Shown one piece after another: positions 28,725 through 38,226 of a DNA stretch of 42,325 nucleotides; within the stretch, counting starts at the first letter, position 1; each line of letters starts with the position of its first letter. The stretch is taken from positions 1-42,325 of the forward strand of contig CANGIQ010000023.1 of the NCBI GenBank assembly GCA_947453965.1, given 5' to 3'. The DNA comes from Comamonadaceae bacterium. Its GTDB lineage: Bacteria > Pseudomonadota > Gammaproteobacteria > Burkholderiales > Burkholderiaceae_C. A program made the position numbers and the translations under genes. The notes beneath the pieces are model-generated. The model was not told where the DNA came from and made no database searches. It worked only from the letters and a program-made list of their open reading frames with translations.

Positions 28725-30809
28725 TTATTTGTTGGCCGCGCTCTCGGCTGAGGCGGCGCTGGCGCGTTGCGCAAACTCCGCCCGCAGGGCTTTGAGTTTT
28801 TCGCGTGGGTCTTCTTTGACGGTGGTTTTGTCCAAGCCCATTTCGGCGATGAAGCGGCTGGGTTGGGCGGCAATCAGCTCACGCCCTTTTTTGCGTTTGC
28901 GCGTCCAGCTCACGGCCAGCGTGCGTTGGGCGCGGGTGATGCCCACGTACATCAAGCGACGCTCCTCTTGCAAACGCACGGCAATGTTCTCGTTGGTGTG
29001 TTCGGTGCCGGGTTCGTCGTCGAGGCGAAAGGGCAGCATGCCTTCGGTCACGCCGACCAACATCACATGCGGCCACTCCAAACCTTTGGAGGCATGCAAG
29101 GTGGAGAGGGTGATCACGTTTTGGTCTTTTTCGCGCTCACTCAAGGTGGAGAGCAAGGCAATGGTTTGCGCGACTTCGAGCAAGTTCTTCTTTTCGCTGC
29201 CGATGCTCACACCGGCCGCATCGTCAATTTCGCCACCGCAGCGCTGGGCCATCCAGTCGCAAAATTCCATCACATTGGTCCAGCGCGAGGCAGCGAGTTT
29301 TTCGCTGTCTTCGGCGTCGTACAAATGCTTTTCGTAGCCAATGTCTTTGAGCCAATCGGTCAAGAAGGCGCGGGCGTCCTCAGCGCCTGTGGTCAGGCGG
29401 GCGCGGAACTCCAAGTCGTTCACATAGCGACCGAACTCGTGCAAACCGCTGAGTGCACGGGTGCTCAAGACCGAGGGCAGGCTGTTGCTGAACAAGGCTT
29501 CAAACAAACTCAGTTTGTATTGGCTGGCAAACACGCCCAGGCTTTGCAGCGTTTGGTGGCCAATGCCGCGTTTGGGCGTGGTCACGGCACGCAAGAAGGC
29601 CGGGTCATCGTCGTTGTTGACCCACAAGCGCAGCCACGCGCAGAGGTCGCGAATCTCAGCGCGGTCAAAAAAGCTTTGTCCCCCCGACACCTTGTAGGGC
29701 AGTTGGGCTTTGCGCAAGGCTTTTTCGAAAATACGCGCTTGGTGGTTGGCGCGGTACAGGATGGCAAAGTCTTTGAACTCGCGGTGTGAGGCGCCTGCTG
29801 CATCGGTGCCTGCGCGCAGCGACTGGATGCGTGCCACGGCCCGCTCTGCTTCGTGTTCTTCGTTGTCGGCATCGACCACGCGCACGGGCTCGCCTTCGCC
29901 GAGTTCGGAGAACAAGGTTTTAGGAAACAGCTTGGGGTTGGGCTGAATCACGTTGTTGGCGGCACGCAAGATGGCACTGGTGGAACGGTAGTTCTGCTCC
30001 AGCTTGATCACCTTGAGGTTGGGAAAGTCTTGCGGCAATTTGCGCAAGTTGTCCAAGGTGGCGCCGCGCCAACCGTAAATAGATTGGTCGTCGTCGCCCA
30101 CAGCAGTGAAGCGCGCCTTTTCGCCCACCAAGCACTTGAGCACTTCGTACTGCGTGGCGTTGGTGTCTTGGTATTCGTCCACCAGCACGTGGCCGAGTTG
30201 GTTTTGCCACTTGGTGCGCACCTCGTCGTGTTCTTGCAGCAACTTCAAGGGCAAGCCAATCAAGTCGTCAAAGTCCACGCTTTGGTAGGCGGTGAGCCGT
30301 TCCTCGTAACGCGCCATGATTTTGGCGATGGTGCGTTCGTTGTCGTCTTTGGCAATGGCCATCGCTTGGGCTGAGTTCAGCCCCATGTTTTTCCACAGGC
30401 TGATGGTCCACTGCCATTGGCGTGCGGTGGCCGCGTCGGTGGTGCCGCCCGCATCTTTCAAAATGCCGGTGACGTCAGCGCTGTCCATGATGCTGAACTG
30501 CGGCTTGAGGCCCATCACGCCACCGTCTTGGCGCAGCATGCGCACGCCCAAGGCGTGGAAGGTGCAAATCACCACCTCGTTGGCGGCTTTGCCAATCAAA
30601 CCTTTGGCGCGTTCGCGCATCTCGGTGGCCGCTTTGTTGGTGAAGGTGATCGCTGCGATGCGTTTGGGCTCCAGCCCGGCTTGAATGAGGCGGCCAATTT
30701 TGTGCGTGATCACGCGCGTCTTGCCCGAACCCGCACCCGCCAGCACAAGACAAGGACCGTGCAAGAAATTGACGGCTTCTTGTTGCGCGAGATTCAGACC
30801 AGCAGACAT
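28725..30809 (-). CDS. rep: ATP-dependent DNA helicase Rep
   Basis: A 694-residue superfamily-1A helicase, nearer to Rep than to UvrD or PcrA in its start (LNLAQQEAVNFLHGPCLVLA) and length (E. coli Rep is 673). The motifs in order are Walker A AGAGSGKTRVITHKI, Ia TFTNKAATEMRERA, II VLVDEYQDTN, III GDDDQSIYGWRGA, IV LEQNYRST, V TLSTLHASKGLEWPHV and VI YVGITRAQRTLAVSW. It unwinds DNA 3'-5' and clears proteins ahead of replication forks. It is transcribed alone, divergently from the AEC permease. Confidence 0.93.
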   Translation of the reverse strand: MSAGLNLAQQEAVNFLHGPCLVLAGAGSGKTRVITHKIGRLIQAGLEPKRIAAITFTNKAATEMRERAKGLIGKAANEVVICTFHALGVRMLRQDGGVMGLKPQFSIMDSADVTGILKDAGGTTDAATARQWQWTISLWKNMGLNSAQAMAIAKDDNERTIAKIMARYEERLTAYQSVDFDDLIGLPLKLLQEHDEVRTKWQNQLGHVLVDEYQDTNATQYEVLKCLVGEKARFTAVGDDDQSIYGWRGATLDNLRKLPQDFPNLKVIKLEQNYRSTSAILRAANNVIQPNPKLFPKTLFSELGEGEPVRVVDADNEEHEAERAVARIQSLRAGTDAAGASHREFKDFAILYRANHQARIFEKALRKAQLPYKVSGGQSFFDRAEIRDLCAWLRLWVNNDDDPAFLRAVTTPKRGIGHQTLQSLGVFASQYKLSLFEALFSNSLPSVLSTRALSGLHEFGRYVNDLEFRARLTTGAEDARAFLTDWLKDIGYEKHLYDAEDSEKLAASRWTNVMEFCDWMAQRCGGEIDDAAGVSIGSEKKNLLEVAQTIALLSTLSEREKDQNVITLSTLHASKGLEWPHVMLVGVTEGMLPFRLDDEPGTEHTNENIAVRLQEERRLMYVGITRAQRTLAVSWTRKRKKGRELIAAQPSRFIAEMGLDKTTVKEDPREKLKALRAEFAQRASAASAESAANK

Positions 30810-30873
30810 TCAGGAGACATTTAATGTGAAGCGGGCAATGATACCGACCCGCTCAGGGGGCAAAATAGCCACC

Positions 30874-31842
30874 GTGCTGAACATTCTCCTTGTTACTTTC
30901 CCTTTCTTTGCGTTGATCCTGGCGGGCTATGTCGCCGGTCATCGGCGCTGGTTGCCACTCGACGCGATTCCTGGCTTGAACAGCTTTGTGCTGTTTTTTG
31001 CACTGCCGTGCATGCTGTACCGGTTTGGGGCCAGCACGCCCATCGTGCAGTTGCTGGATGCCACCTTGTTTTTCACCTACCTGTTTTGCGCCTTGTTGAT
31101 GGTGGGCTTTGTGGTGGCGGTGAGTTTGAATGCCCGCATTGGCTGGGACGATGCGTCATTGGGTGCCTTGGTGGGCGCGTTTCCAAACACAGGTTTCATG
31201 GGCGTGCCCTTGCTGGTGACCTTGCTCGGCGCCAGTGCAGCGGGCCCGGCGATTGTGACCATCGTGATTGACATGGTGATCACCACCTCGCTGTGCATTG
31301 CACTGTCGCGCCTCGATGGTGCTGACGAACACGGAGCCAGCAAGGCGGCCAAGAACGCGCTCAAAGCAGTGGTGACCAACCCCATGCCATGGGCGATCAG
31401 CTTGGGTGCGCTGTCTTCGGCAATGAACTATGAGTTGGTGGGACCACTGGCCAAAACGGTGGCCTTGCTGGCTGACTCGGCTTCGCCGGTGGCCTTGTTC
31501 ACCATTGGTGCGGTGCTGGCGCGCTCGCAAATTCGCGTCAAGGAAAGCGGCCACCCCCCCATGCTGTTGCGCGATTACATGCCCGTGGTGTTTTTCAAAC
31601 TCTTGCTCCATCCCGTGTTGGTCTTGCTGGCCATGACCGCGGTGGTGCAAATGGGATTCCACATTGACCGCTTCGCCATCATGGTGGTGGTGCTGGTGGC
31701 GGCCTTGCCCAGCGCAAGCAATGTGGCGGTGCTGGCGGAACGCTTTGGGGCCGATACCGGGCGCATTGCCCGCATCATTTTGGTGACCACGGCAGCTGCG
31801 TTTTTCACCTTCTCTGCGGCGGTGGCCTTGCTACAAGGCTAA
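30874..31842 (+). CDS. AEC-family (auxin efflux carrier type) permease
   Basis: A membrane protein of about 322 residues with roughly ten hydrophobic segments and the two-repeat AEC layout. The first repeat includes FFALILAGYVAGHRRWLP and NSFVLFFALPCMLYRFGA, and NTGFMGVPLLVTLLG is characteristic. The second repeat includes SASPVALFTIGAVLARSQI and ALPSASNVAVLAERFG. Members export or take up organic acids such as malate or malonate; the substrate here is unknown. GTG 30874 gives the usual family length, but GTG 30826 has the better ribosome-binding site (AGGAG, 9 nt upstream) and would add 16 residues. The 3' end faces priA with a 7-nt gap. Confidence 0.88.
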   Translation: MLNILLVTFPFFALILAGYVAGHRRWLPLDAIPGLNSFVLFFALPCMLYRFGASTPIVQLLDATLFFTYLFCALLMVGFVVAVSLNARIGWDDASLGALVGAFPNTGFMGVPLLVTLLGASAAGPAIVTIVIDMVITTSLCIALSRLDGADEHGASKAAKNALKAVVTNPMPWAISLGALSSAMNYELVGPLAKTVALLADSASPVALFTIGAVLARSQIRVKESGHPPMLLRDYMPVVFFKLLLHPVLVLLAMTAVVQMGFHIDRFAIMVVVLVAALPSASNVAVLAERFGADTGRIARIILVTTAAAFFTFSAAVALLQG

Positions 31843-31849
31843 GCCCTTG

Positions 31850-33997
31850 TCAAATGGCCAAGGGATCGACGTCCACCGCCCAACGAATGACTTGCCGATG
31901 CGCGTTGCGCACCGTGTGCAACTCAGTTTGCCAATGCGCCAAGAAGCGCTGCAAGGCTTTGCGCGAGCTGCATTCAATCAGCATTTGCGCCCGCTCCACG
32001 TTGGCCACGCGTTGAATCGTCATGGGTACGGCGGGGTAGAGGTCCACCAACAGTTCCTCCGCCCAAGCCGCGCCTGCCTCGCGGGCTGCATTTAAAAAGC
32101 CTTGTGCCGCTTCTTGGCTGCGGGCTTCGGCGCGCACCAGCGCTTGAAAACTGAACGGTGGCAAGCTGGCTTCGGCGCGTTCTTTGAGTTGCTGTTCGGC
32201 AAAGGCGGGGTAGTCGTGTTGCTTGAGGGCTTCGAACAAGGGGTGCTGGGTGTGAAAGCTTTGCACCCACATCTCACAAGGGCTGACGGTTTGCATGGCG
32301 GCATCGCGTCCCGCGCGCCCAGCCGCTTGCATGAGCAGGCTGAACAGCCGTTCGGGCGCTCTAAAGTCGCTGGAGAACAAGGCGCCATCCGGGTTCAAGG
32401 CGGCGACCAAGGTGACGCGTCGAAAGTCGTGGCCCTTGGCAATCATTTGCGTGCCGACCAACACATCTACCGCGCCTGCATGCACTTGGGCCAGCTGGCG
32501 CTCGAGTTCGCCTTTGAGGCGGGTGCTGTCGGCGTCGATGCGTGCGATGGTCAAGGCTTGTCCGTCGGGACGACGCACATCGGCCAGCAATTTGGCCAAG
32601 TGCTCTTCCAGTTGTTCGGTGCCGCGTCCCAAGGGGCTGATGTCCAAATTACCGCAGCCAGGGCAAGCGCGTGGCACGCTTTGCGTGAAGCCGCAGTGGT
32701 GGCAGCGCAGGGTGCGATCGAGCTTATGGAACACGCGGTAGGCGCTGCAATGCGGACATTCGCTTTTCCAGCCGCAGTCGGTGCAGTGCAGCACCGGCGC
32801 ATAGCCACGGCGGTTGAGCAACACCAAAATTTGTTCTCCACGCGTCACGCGTTCGCGCATGGCTTGCAGCAAATGGCTGGAGAACACAGTTTTGTAGGGT
32901 TGGCGGTTCATGTCCACCCGGCGGACTTGCGGCAGCGCGCCTTGGCCCACACGCGAGGGCATGGCCAGGCGCAGGTAGCGGCCCGCAGGCTCTGTGGCGG
33001 TGGCGGGGCGGCTGTGGTGCCAGCTCTCTAGCGATGGTGTGGCCGAGCCCAAGATGACTTGGGCCCCTTCGAGCTGACCGCGGTAGACGGCCAAGTCGCG
33101 CGCCGAGTAGCGTGCGCCTTCTTGCTGTTTGTAGCTGGGGTCGTGTTCTTCGTCGACCACGATGAGCTGTAAATGTGGCATGGAGGCAAACACGGCCATG
33201 CGTGTGCCCAGCACGATGCGCGCTTCGCCGTTGTGCGCTGCGAGCCAGTTTTTCAGGCGTTGCGCGGGCGTGAGGCTGCTGTGCATGGCCACCAAACAAT
33301 CGGCCCCCCATTGTGGGCAAAAGCGCGCGCGAAAGCGTTCTTCCAACTGAGGCGTGAGGTTGATCTCGGGCACCATGACCAAGATTTGTGCCTGCGGGTT
33401 GCCTTCGAGCACCGACTCTGCGGCACGCAAGTACACCTCGGTTTTGCCGCTGCCTGTGTTGCCAAACAGCAGAAACGGGCCTTTGTGCGCGGCGATGTCG
33501 CGCAGGGCTTGTGCTTGCTCTTGCGTCGGGGTGGGAATGTGTTGCGTTGCGCCTTCGTAGGCGGCGACGGCTTTGGGCTTGCGTTTCAAGCGGCGCGCCC
33601 ATTGCTCGGTGCTGAGGTCACGCAGCTGGCTGGGCAGGGCCGCCAAGGCCACTTCACCCGTGCTGCGTTGGTAGTAGCTGGCCGCAAATTGCACCAGCTG
33701 GCGCCAGTGAGCGCTCAGTGGTGCGACGCCCTCTAAGACGCAGGTGATGGCGCGCAGTTGCAGGGGCGCGGCGGGGTTGTGCGAGGCCGATGTGTCATCG
33801 GCCGTTCGCAGCGAGGGTTGTTCTGTGGCCGCATGGGGTGCGAGAGCGTCCCACACCACGCCCAGCAATTCGCGGCTCCCCAAAGGCACCCGCACCAAGG
33901 TGCCGGGTGCGTGCATGACGTCGCTTTCATACGTGAGTGCGCCACCGATGCCGCTGTGTGCGGGGGTGTGAACCATCACTGAAATTTGGTGCGACAT
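31850..33997 (-). CDS. priA: Primosomal protein N' (replication restart helicase PriA)
   Basis: A 715-residue PriA, close to E. coli (732). The N-terminal ~110 residues form the fork-binding domain. Then come Walker A FGNTGSGKTEVYLRA, the DEAH-like motif VVDEEHDPSYKQQ, and ARDLAVYRG with ILGSATPSLES. All eight zinc-binding cysteines are present (HCTDC, ECPHC, RCHHC, ACPGC). The C-terminal helicase motifs DADSTRLKG, GTQMIAKGHDF and QAAGRAGRD are intact. PriA reloads the replicative helicase at stalled forks. It is the first gene downstream of the AT-rich DnaA-box gap. Confidence 0.96.
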   Translation of the reverse strand: MSHQISVMVHTPAHSGIGGALTYESDVMHAPGTLVRVPLGSRELLGVVWDALAPHAATEQPSLRTADDTSASHNPAAPLQLRAITCVLEGVAPLSAHWRQLVQFAASYYQRSTGEVALAALPSQLRDLSTEQWARRLKRKPKAVAAYEGATQHIPTPTQEQAQALRDIAAHKGPFLLFGNTGSGKTEVYLRAAESVLEGNPQAQILVMVPEINLTPQLEERFRARFCPQWGADCLVAMHSSLTPAQRLKNWLAAHNGEARIVLGTRMAVFASMPHLQLIVVDEEHDPSYKQQEGARYSARDLAVYRGQLEGAQVILGSATPSLESWHHSRPATATEPAGRYLRLAMPSRVGQGALPQVRRVDMNRQPYKTVFSSHLLQAMRERVTRGEQILVLLNRRGYAPVLHCTDCGWKSECPHCSAYRVFHKLDRTLRCHHCGFTQSVPRACPGCGNLDISPLGRGTEQLEEHLAKLLADVRRPDGQALTIARIDADSTRLKGELERQLAQVHAGAVDVLVGTQMIAKGHDFRRVTLVAALNPDGALFSSDFRAPERLFSLLMQAAGRAGRDAAMQTVSPCEMWVQSFHTQHPLFEALKQHDYPAFAEQQLKERAEASLPPFSFQALVRAEARSQEAAQGFLNAAREAGAAWAEELLVDLYPAVPMTIQRVANVERAQMLIECSSRKALQRFLAHWQTELHTVRNAHRQVIRWAVDVDPLAI

Positions 33998-34093
33998 GTC
34001 AAGCGGTGAGTTGAGGTGTTTTTCTCAGGAAAATTTGCAAAAAGCCGTTTAAGTCATTGATTTCAAAGCGTATTGAGCGTAACCCAGTATTTT

Positions 34094-34102
34094 TGTGGAT
34101 AA
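34094..34102 (-). promoter_or_regulatory. Perfect consensus DnaA box
   Basis: TTATCCACA on the minus strand, an exact match to the high-affinity DnaA box, about 95 bp upstream of the priA start. It is embedded in TTTTTGTGGATAACTTTG on the + strand, the kind of context seen in chromosomal origins. One 9-mer in a window of this size can occur by chance, but its AT-rich non-coding setting makes it noteworthy. Confidence 0.6.
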
Positions 34103-34279
34103 CTTTGTTGATATCTCTGAGTGATGCACGTGAAAGGCCCAAAAATCAAGGCTTTGGTCAAACTGCTCGAAAAAAAAGCAATCTTTCAAATCCTTATAAA
34201 TCAACAACTTACGAGCATTCAAAAAGAATTATGAGGGCTCTGAAAAAATCTTCGCTTTGGTGCACGGGCTCAACTTATT

Positions 34280-34288
34280 TGTGCATAA
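34280..34288 (-). promoter_or_regulatory. Second DnaA-box-like site
   Basis: TTATGCACA on the minus strand fits the relaxed DnaA consensus TTWTNCACA and has the same orientation as the box at 34094. It lies inside the palindrome ACTTATttgtgcATAAGT, so a different DNA-binding protein is an alternative reading. Confidence 0.4.
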
Positions 34289-34345
34289 GTCAGGAATCGA
34301 ATTAAGACTTTTGGGCGCTTGACAGCGTTTTTCTTGAGAAATTAC

Positions 34346-35452
34346 TCAGGATTTTCGCAACAAACGTGAGTGGCTGTGCACTGTTTCAACCAGCACGCCC
34401 ACGCTCTCTGGCGGGGTGAATTGGCTGATGCCGTGGCCCAAGTTGAAGATGTGGGTGGGGCCTGTGGTGTTGGGGTCGGTGTGGGGTTTGCCAAAGGCGT
34501 CCAGCACGCGGCGGGCTTCGGCGGCCAAGGCGTCTGCGGGGGCAAACAAAGCATTGGGGTCCAGGTTGCCTTGCAGCGCTTTGCCGGGCCCCCCCACAGC
34601 GCCGCCCACTTGGGCGCGAGCTTTGGCCAGATTCACCGTCCAATCCACGCCCAGCACGTCGCAGTCGAGGTCTGCCATTTCGGGCAACCACAGACCGCCG
34701 CCCTTGGTGAACACCAAGCGGGGAATGACAGCACCATCATGCGAGCGCTTGAGCTGTGCCAACACGCGCTTGGTGTAGGCCATGCTGAACTGTTGGAACA
34801 TGCCATCGGCCAGCACGCCGCCCCAGCTGTCAAAAATCATCACGGCTTGGGCGCCGGCTTCGATTTGGGTGTTGAGGTACAGCGCCACGGCATCAGCGTT
34901 GATTTCCAGAATGCGGTGCATCAGGTCAGGGCGGCTGTACATCAGGCTCTTGACTTGACGGTAGTCGTCGGAGCCCGCGCCTTCGACCATGTAGCACGCC
35001 AAGGTCCAAGGGCTGCCCGAGAAACCAATCAAAGGCACGCGGCCGTTGAGTGCTTTGCGAATGGAGGTGACCGCGTCAAACACATAGCGCAGCTTGGCCA
35101 TGTCTGGCACCGCCAGTTCATTGACTGCGGCTTCGTTGCGCACGTTTTTGGCGAACTTGGGGCCTTCGCCTTGGGCGAACGACAGGCCCAAGCCCATGGC
35201 GTCGGGCACGGTCAAGATGTCGCTGAAAAGAATAGCGGCATCGAGCGGGTAGCGCTCCAGCGGCTGCAGTGTGACTTCGGTGGCGAAGTCGGTGTTGGTG
35301 GCCAGGCCCATGAAGCTGCCGGCTTTGGCACGCGTGGCGCAGTACTCTGGCAAGTAGCGGCCGGCTTGGCGCATGAGCCAGACGGGGGTGTGGTCGGTGG
35401 CTTGGCGCAGGCAGGCGCGTAAAAAAGTGTCGTTTTGGAGTGGTGCAAACAT
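34346..35452 (-). CDS. hemE: Uroporphyrinogen decarboxylase
   Basis: A 368-residue HemE, which removes four carboxyl groups from uroporphyrinogen III to give coproporphyrinogen III in haem synthesis. Signature 1, [15 protein letters not shown], is present with substrate arginines R28 and R32. The conserved aspartate lies in [14 protein letters not shown], and signature 2 is in [17 protein letters not shown]. The length fits the family. It is the third gene of a minus-strand group (dsbD-type, CoA-binding, hemE), 25 nt after the previous stop. Confidence 0.97.
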   Translation of the reverse strand: MFAPLQNDTFLRACLRQATDHTPVWLMRQAGRYLPEYCATRAKAGSFMGLATNTDFATEVTLQPLERYPLDAAILFSDILTVPDAMGLGLSFAQGEGPKFAKNVRNEAAVNELAVPDMAKLRYVFDAVTSIRKALNGRVPLIGFSGSPWTLACYMVEGAGSDDYRQVKSLMYSRPDLMHRILEINADAVALYLNTQIEAGAQAVMIFDSWGGVLADGMFQQFSMAYTKRVLAQLKRSHDGAVIPRLVFTKGGGLWLPEMADLDCDVLGVDWTVNLAKARAQVGGAVGGPGKALQGNLDPNALFAPADALAAEARRVLDAFGKPHTDPNTTGPTHIFNLGHGISQFTPPESVGVLVETVHSHSRLLRKS

Positions 35453-35477
35453 GGCGACATTGTCGCCGAGGTGGGGC

Positions 35478-35882
35478 TCAGCGAAGTCGGCGGTGTTCCA
35501 CCATCAGGCAGCGGTCTTGCACCACGGTCAGTCCGGCGGCTGCGGCTTGCGCGGCGGCTTCGTCGTTCACGATGCCCAGTTGGAGCCAAAGGTGCTTGGC
35601 GCCGATGGCAATGGCCTCGGCGGCAATGGGCGGAATGTCTTCCGCGTTGCGAAAGCAGTTCACCATGTCGATGTGTTCATGTGCCGCGGCCTCGCTGAGC
35701 GTGGCATACGCACGTTCGCCCAGCACTTCGGACACATTGGGGTTGATGGGCACGATGCGGTAGCCGTGGGCTTGCATGTAGTGTGCGACTCGAAAACTGT
35801 CACGGTGCGGTTTGGGCGAGAGGCCAACCACGGCAATGGTGGGGCTGTTGCGCAGGCTGTGTTCGATGGCGTTTAGGCTCAT
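35478..35882 (-). CDS. CoA-binding domain protein (YccU-like)
   Basis: A 134-residue single-domain Rossmann protein of the CoA_binding family, similar in outline to E. coli YccU. The N-terminal loop [20 protein letters not shown] and the segment [19 protein letters not shown] fit the family. [20 protein letters not shown] and the end [14 protein letters not shown] are also typical. It binds a CoA-like nucleotide; its physiological role is unknown. Its ATG overlaps the end of the DsbD-type gene by 4 nt. Confidence 0.9.
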   Translation of the reverse strand: MSLNAIEHSLRNSPTIAVVGLSPKPHRDSFRVAHYMQAHGYRIVPINPNVSEVLGERAYATLSEAAAHEHIDMVNCFRNAEDIPPIAAEAIAIGAKHLWLQLGIVNDEAAAQAAAAGLTVVQDRCLMVEHRRLR

Positions 35883-38179
35883 GACTTGGGAAGGCTCAGG
35901 TGTGATGGGAAGTCGCGCTTGGGTTGTAACCTGAACTCACTGGTCGATGGGGAGCTTGTAGTTGCAGGCAGGGTAGCCAGCGCGTCGCGCACTTGGCGCA
36001 CGCTCAACAGTTCAGACAAGACCTGCGGCGCACGACCTGGGGCATACAACACATACACCGGCACGCCGCTGCGTCCCAGCGCAGTGAGCGCCGCGGTGAT
36101 GGCGGGGTCGCGCCGTGTCCAGTCGGCGCGTAGCAGGGTGACTTGATGGGTGGCAAAGTCGGTCACCACTTCTGTGTTCGTGAGGGTGGTTTTTTTGTTG
36201 ATTTGGCAGGTGACGCACCAAGCGGCGGTGAAGTCCACAAACACGGGGCGGTTCTGGGCCAGTTCTTGCGCCACTTTGGTTTCAGACCAGGCTTGCCAGC
36301 CGTTGGCTGTGGCTGTCGTGGGGGCGCTAGGTGCCTGAAATGCTGTAGATGTATCGCTGGTCTGCGTGAGTTCTTGGGCAAACGTCCAGGCGATGACAGC
36401 GAACAACAGTGCAAACAACACGCGCAATACCGATGCGCTGCGGTGTTGCAAGCGCAGAGCCCAAACCAAAGCGGTGAGGGTCAACAGGCCGCTGAGCGCA
36501 TAGATCGTGGCGTCGAGACTGGTTTGTTGACCCAGCACCCACAGCAGCCAGACCACGGTGGCCAGCATCGGAAAGGCCAGCACTTGGCGCAGGATGACCA
36601 TCCAAGGCCCGGGCTGTGGCAAGCGTTTGGCGACGGCGGGCACAAAGCTGGCGACCAAATAAGGCAGGGCCAGGCCCACGCCCATGGTCATGAAAATGGA
36701 CAGGGCTTGCCAGGTCGGCAAGGTCATGGCCAAGCCCAGTGAGGCACCCATGAAAGGCGCCGTGCACGGCGAGGCGACTGCCACAGCCAACACGCCTGAC
36801 AGTCCGGCATCGACCACAGGGTGCTGGGCTTGCAAAGACAGCCAACGGCTGGGCAAGATCTGGCCAAATTCAAAGCTGCCGAGCAAGTTCAATGCGATCA
36901 AGGTGAACAGCACGGCCAACAGGCTGACCACGACAGGTGACTGCAATTGAAAGCCCCAGCCCAGTTGCTCGCCTGCCGCGCGCAAGGCCAGCACGCTGGC
37001 GCCCAAGGCCAAAAAGCTCAGCACGACACCCGCGGTGTAAGCCAGGCCTGCGATGCGGTGCGCGCGGTGTTGTCGGCTGTGTTGTGCAAAACCGAGCAGT
37101 TTGATGGCCAGCACCGGCAACACACAAGGCATGAGGTTGAGGATGAGGCCACCCAAGAAAGCGCCCACCAAGGCCAGCACAAACGTGGCTGCGGTTGCGT
37201 TCGCATCCAGTGCAGGCGTGAGCGTTGTGGTGAGGGGCTGCGCGTCTTCGACGGTAGGCCAGGTGCCTTCTACGGCAAGGCGCACGGTCACGCCTTGTCG
37301 CGCCGAGCCACTGCCTTGAACCAACAAGAGTTCTAAGGATGGGGGGGCTGTTTGACGCAAACTGCTGACGGGCAGGCGGGCGGTCCAGCTGTCGTTTCGC
37401 CACGACTGCGTGGCTTGGGGGTGCTGATCGGTGGCGGACTCCAGCAGTTCGACGCCGTGTGGAAAGACAGCCAAGCGCTGGCCTTGCCATGTGCTGGGTA
37501 AACCGTTGATCTGAGCGACCAGCTGCTGCCCTTCAAAACTGGCCTTGGCTTGTGCGTGTGTCAGCGCTTGGGGTTGTTGCGCGCGCAGGGCTTCGAATGC
37601 TGCGGCGTGGGTGGCACTGCTGCTCTGGGTCGGCACACGCAAGACAAAGTCGCCTTCTTGCGGAATGCATTCCAAGCGGCACACCAACCAATTGGCATGC
37701 AGTTGAATTTCCAGTGCAGGGGAGGTCTGAGAGTTGAAGCTGCGGTCGACGGTGAGTGGCACGGCCAACAGCACGGTGTGTTCAAACCCGTAGTTGGTCA
37801 GCGAGCCCGCCTTGAGTTTGTGCGGCAAGGGCCACTGAACCTCACCCGCTTGAATGCCTTTGGGCAGTTGCCATTCCAGTTGGGTGGGCAAGCCTGAGTC
37901 ACCGGGGTTGCGCCAATAGGTGTGCCACGCGGCCTGGTGCGTGAGTTGCAAGCCAACCCACAAGGGCTGCCCGGGTTGCACACCTTGGGGCGCATGAATC
38001 ACTAACTCGGCGCGCACCTGCGGGGTGTTGACGATTGCGCTGGGGGCGATGGCGTTGGGCAGTTGTGCCCAAGTTAAAGCGGCCCAGCTCAGCCCCAGCA
38101 GCAGCCATGCCGCCCGAACGGCGCGACGGCAGGGGTGTGACAAAAGGTAAGTGCGCAAAGCAAGGTCAAGCATGGGCAT
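35879..38179 (-). CDS. dsbD: DsbD-type thiol:disulfide interchange protein (ScsB-like long form)
   Basis: A 766-residue inner-membrane reductase that carries electrons from cytoplasmic thioredoxin to periplasmic disulfide proteins. A signal-like stretch (about 20-38) precedes a periplasmic N-terminal domain containing HTYWRNPGDSGLPTQLEWQ, the longer ScsB-style form rather than the E. coli DsbD alpha domain. The transmembrane part (about 325-610) carries one cysteine each in NLMPCVLPVLAIKLLGFAQ and AVASPCTAPFMGASLG. The C-terminal thioredoxin domain has DFTAAWCVTCQINKK. All expected redox cysteines are therefore visible. Two ATGs, at 38177-38179 and 38171-38173, are possible starts. It probably leads the operon with the CoA-binding gene and hemE. 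Confidence 0.88.
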   Translation of the reverse strand: MPMLDLALRTYLLSHPCRRAVRAAWLLLGLSWAALTWAQLPNAIAPSAIVNTPQVRAELVIHAPQGVQPGQPLWVGLQLTHQAAWHTYWRNPGDSGLPTQLEWQLPKGIQAGEVQWPLPHKLKAGSLTNYGFEHTVLLAVPLTVDRSFNSQTSPALEIQLHANWLVCRLECIPQEGDFVLRVPTQSSSATHAAAFEALRAQQPQALTHAQAKASFEGQQLVAQINGLPSTWQGQRLAVFPHGVELLESATDQHPQATQSWRNDSWTARLPVSSLRQTAPPSLELLLVQGSGSARQGVTVRLAVEGTWPTVEDAQPLTTTLTPALDANATAATFVLALVGAFLGGLILNLMPCVLPVLAIKLLGFAQHSRQHRAHRIAGLAYTAGVVLSFLALGASVLALRAAGEQLGWGFQLQSPVVVSLLAVLFTLIALNLLGSFEFGQILPSRWLSLQAQHPVVDAGLSGVLAVAVASPCTAPFMGASLGLAMTLPTWQALSIFMTMGVGLALPYLVASFVPAVAKRLPQPGPWMVILRQVLAFPMLATVVWLLWVLGQQTSLDATIYALSGLLTLTALVWALRLQHRSASVLRVLFALLFAVIAWTFAQELTQTSDTSTAFQAPSAPTTATANGWQAWSETKVAQELAQNRPVFVDFTAAWCVTCQINKKTTLTNTEVVTDFATHQVTLLRADWTRRDPAITAALTALGRSGVPVYVLYAPGRAPQVLSELLSVRQVRDALATLPATTSSPSTSEFRLQPKRDFPSHLSLPKS

Positions 38180-38226
38180 GATGTTAACGAGACACCTGAA
38201 ACCCTGTCGGAAAGTAAGATGCAGGC

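Larger units (their letters stand above)
33998..34345. other. AT-rich 348-bp intergenic region between hemE and priA
   Basis: By hand count 34021-34320 is about 37% G+C, far below the flanking genes. It holds two DnaA-box-like 9-mers, several A-runs and a palindrome ACTTATttgtgcATAAGT (34273-34290). No credible gene is present: the only open frame of note starts at a TTG, has no ribosome-binding site and encodes a low-complexity basic peptide. It must contain the priA promoter, which I could not pin down. An origin-like or DnaA-regulated function is possible. Confidence 0.6.

Noticed and set aside
28767..29789. 340-residue open frame opposite rep
   Set aside because: Antisense frame; all seven helicase motifs are on the other strand.
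34057..34305. 82-residue frame in the AT-rich hemE-priA gap
   Set aside because: TTG start, no ribosome-binding site, biased composition and no recognisable family.
34319..34347. TTGACA-N17-TTACTC on the + strand as a promoter
   Set aside because: It would read antisense into the end of hemE and the -10 is poor; probably chance in AT-rich DNA.
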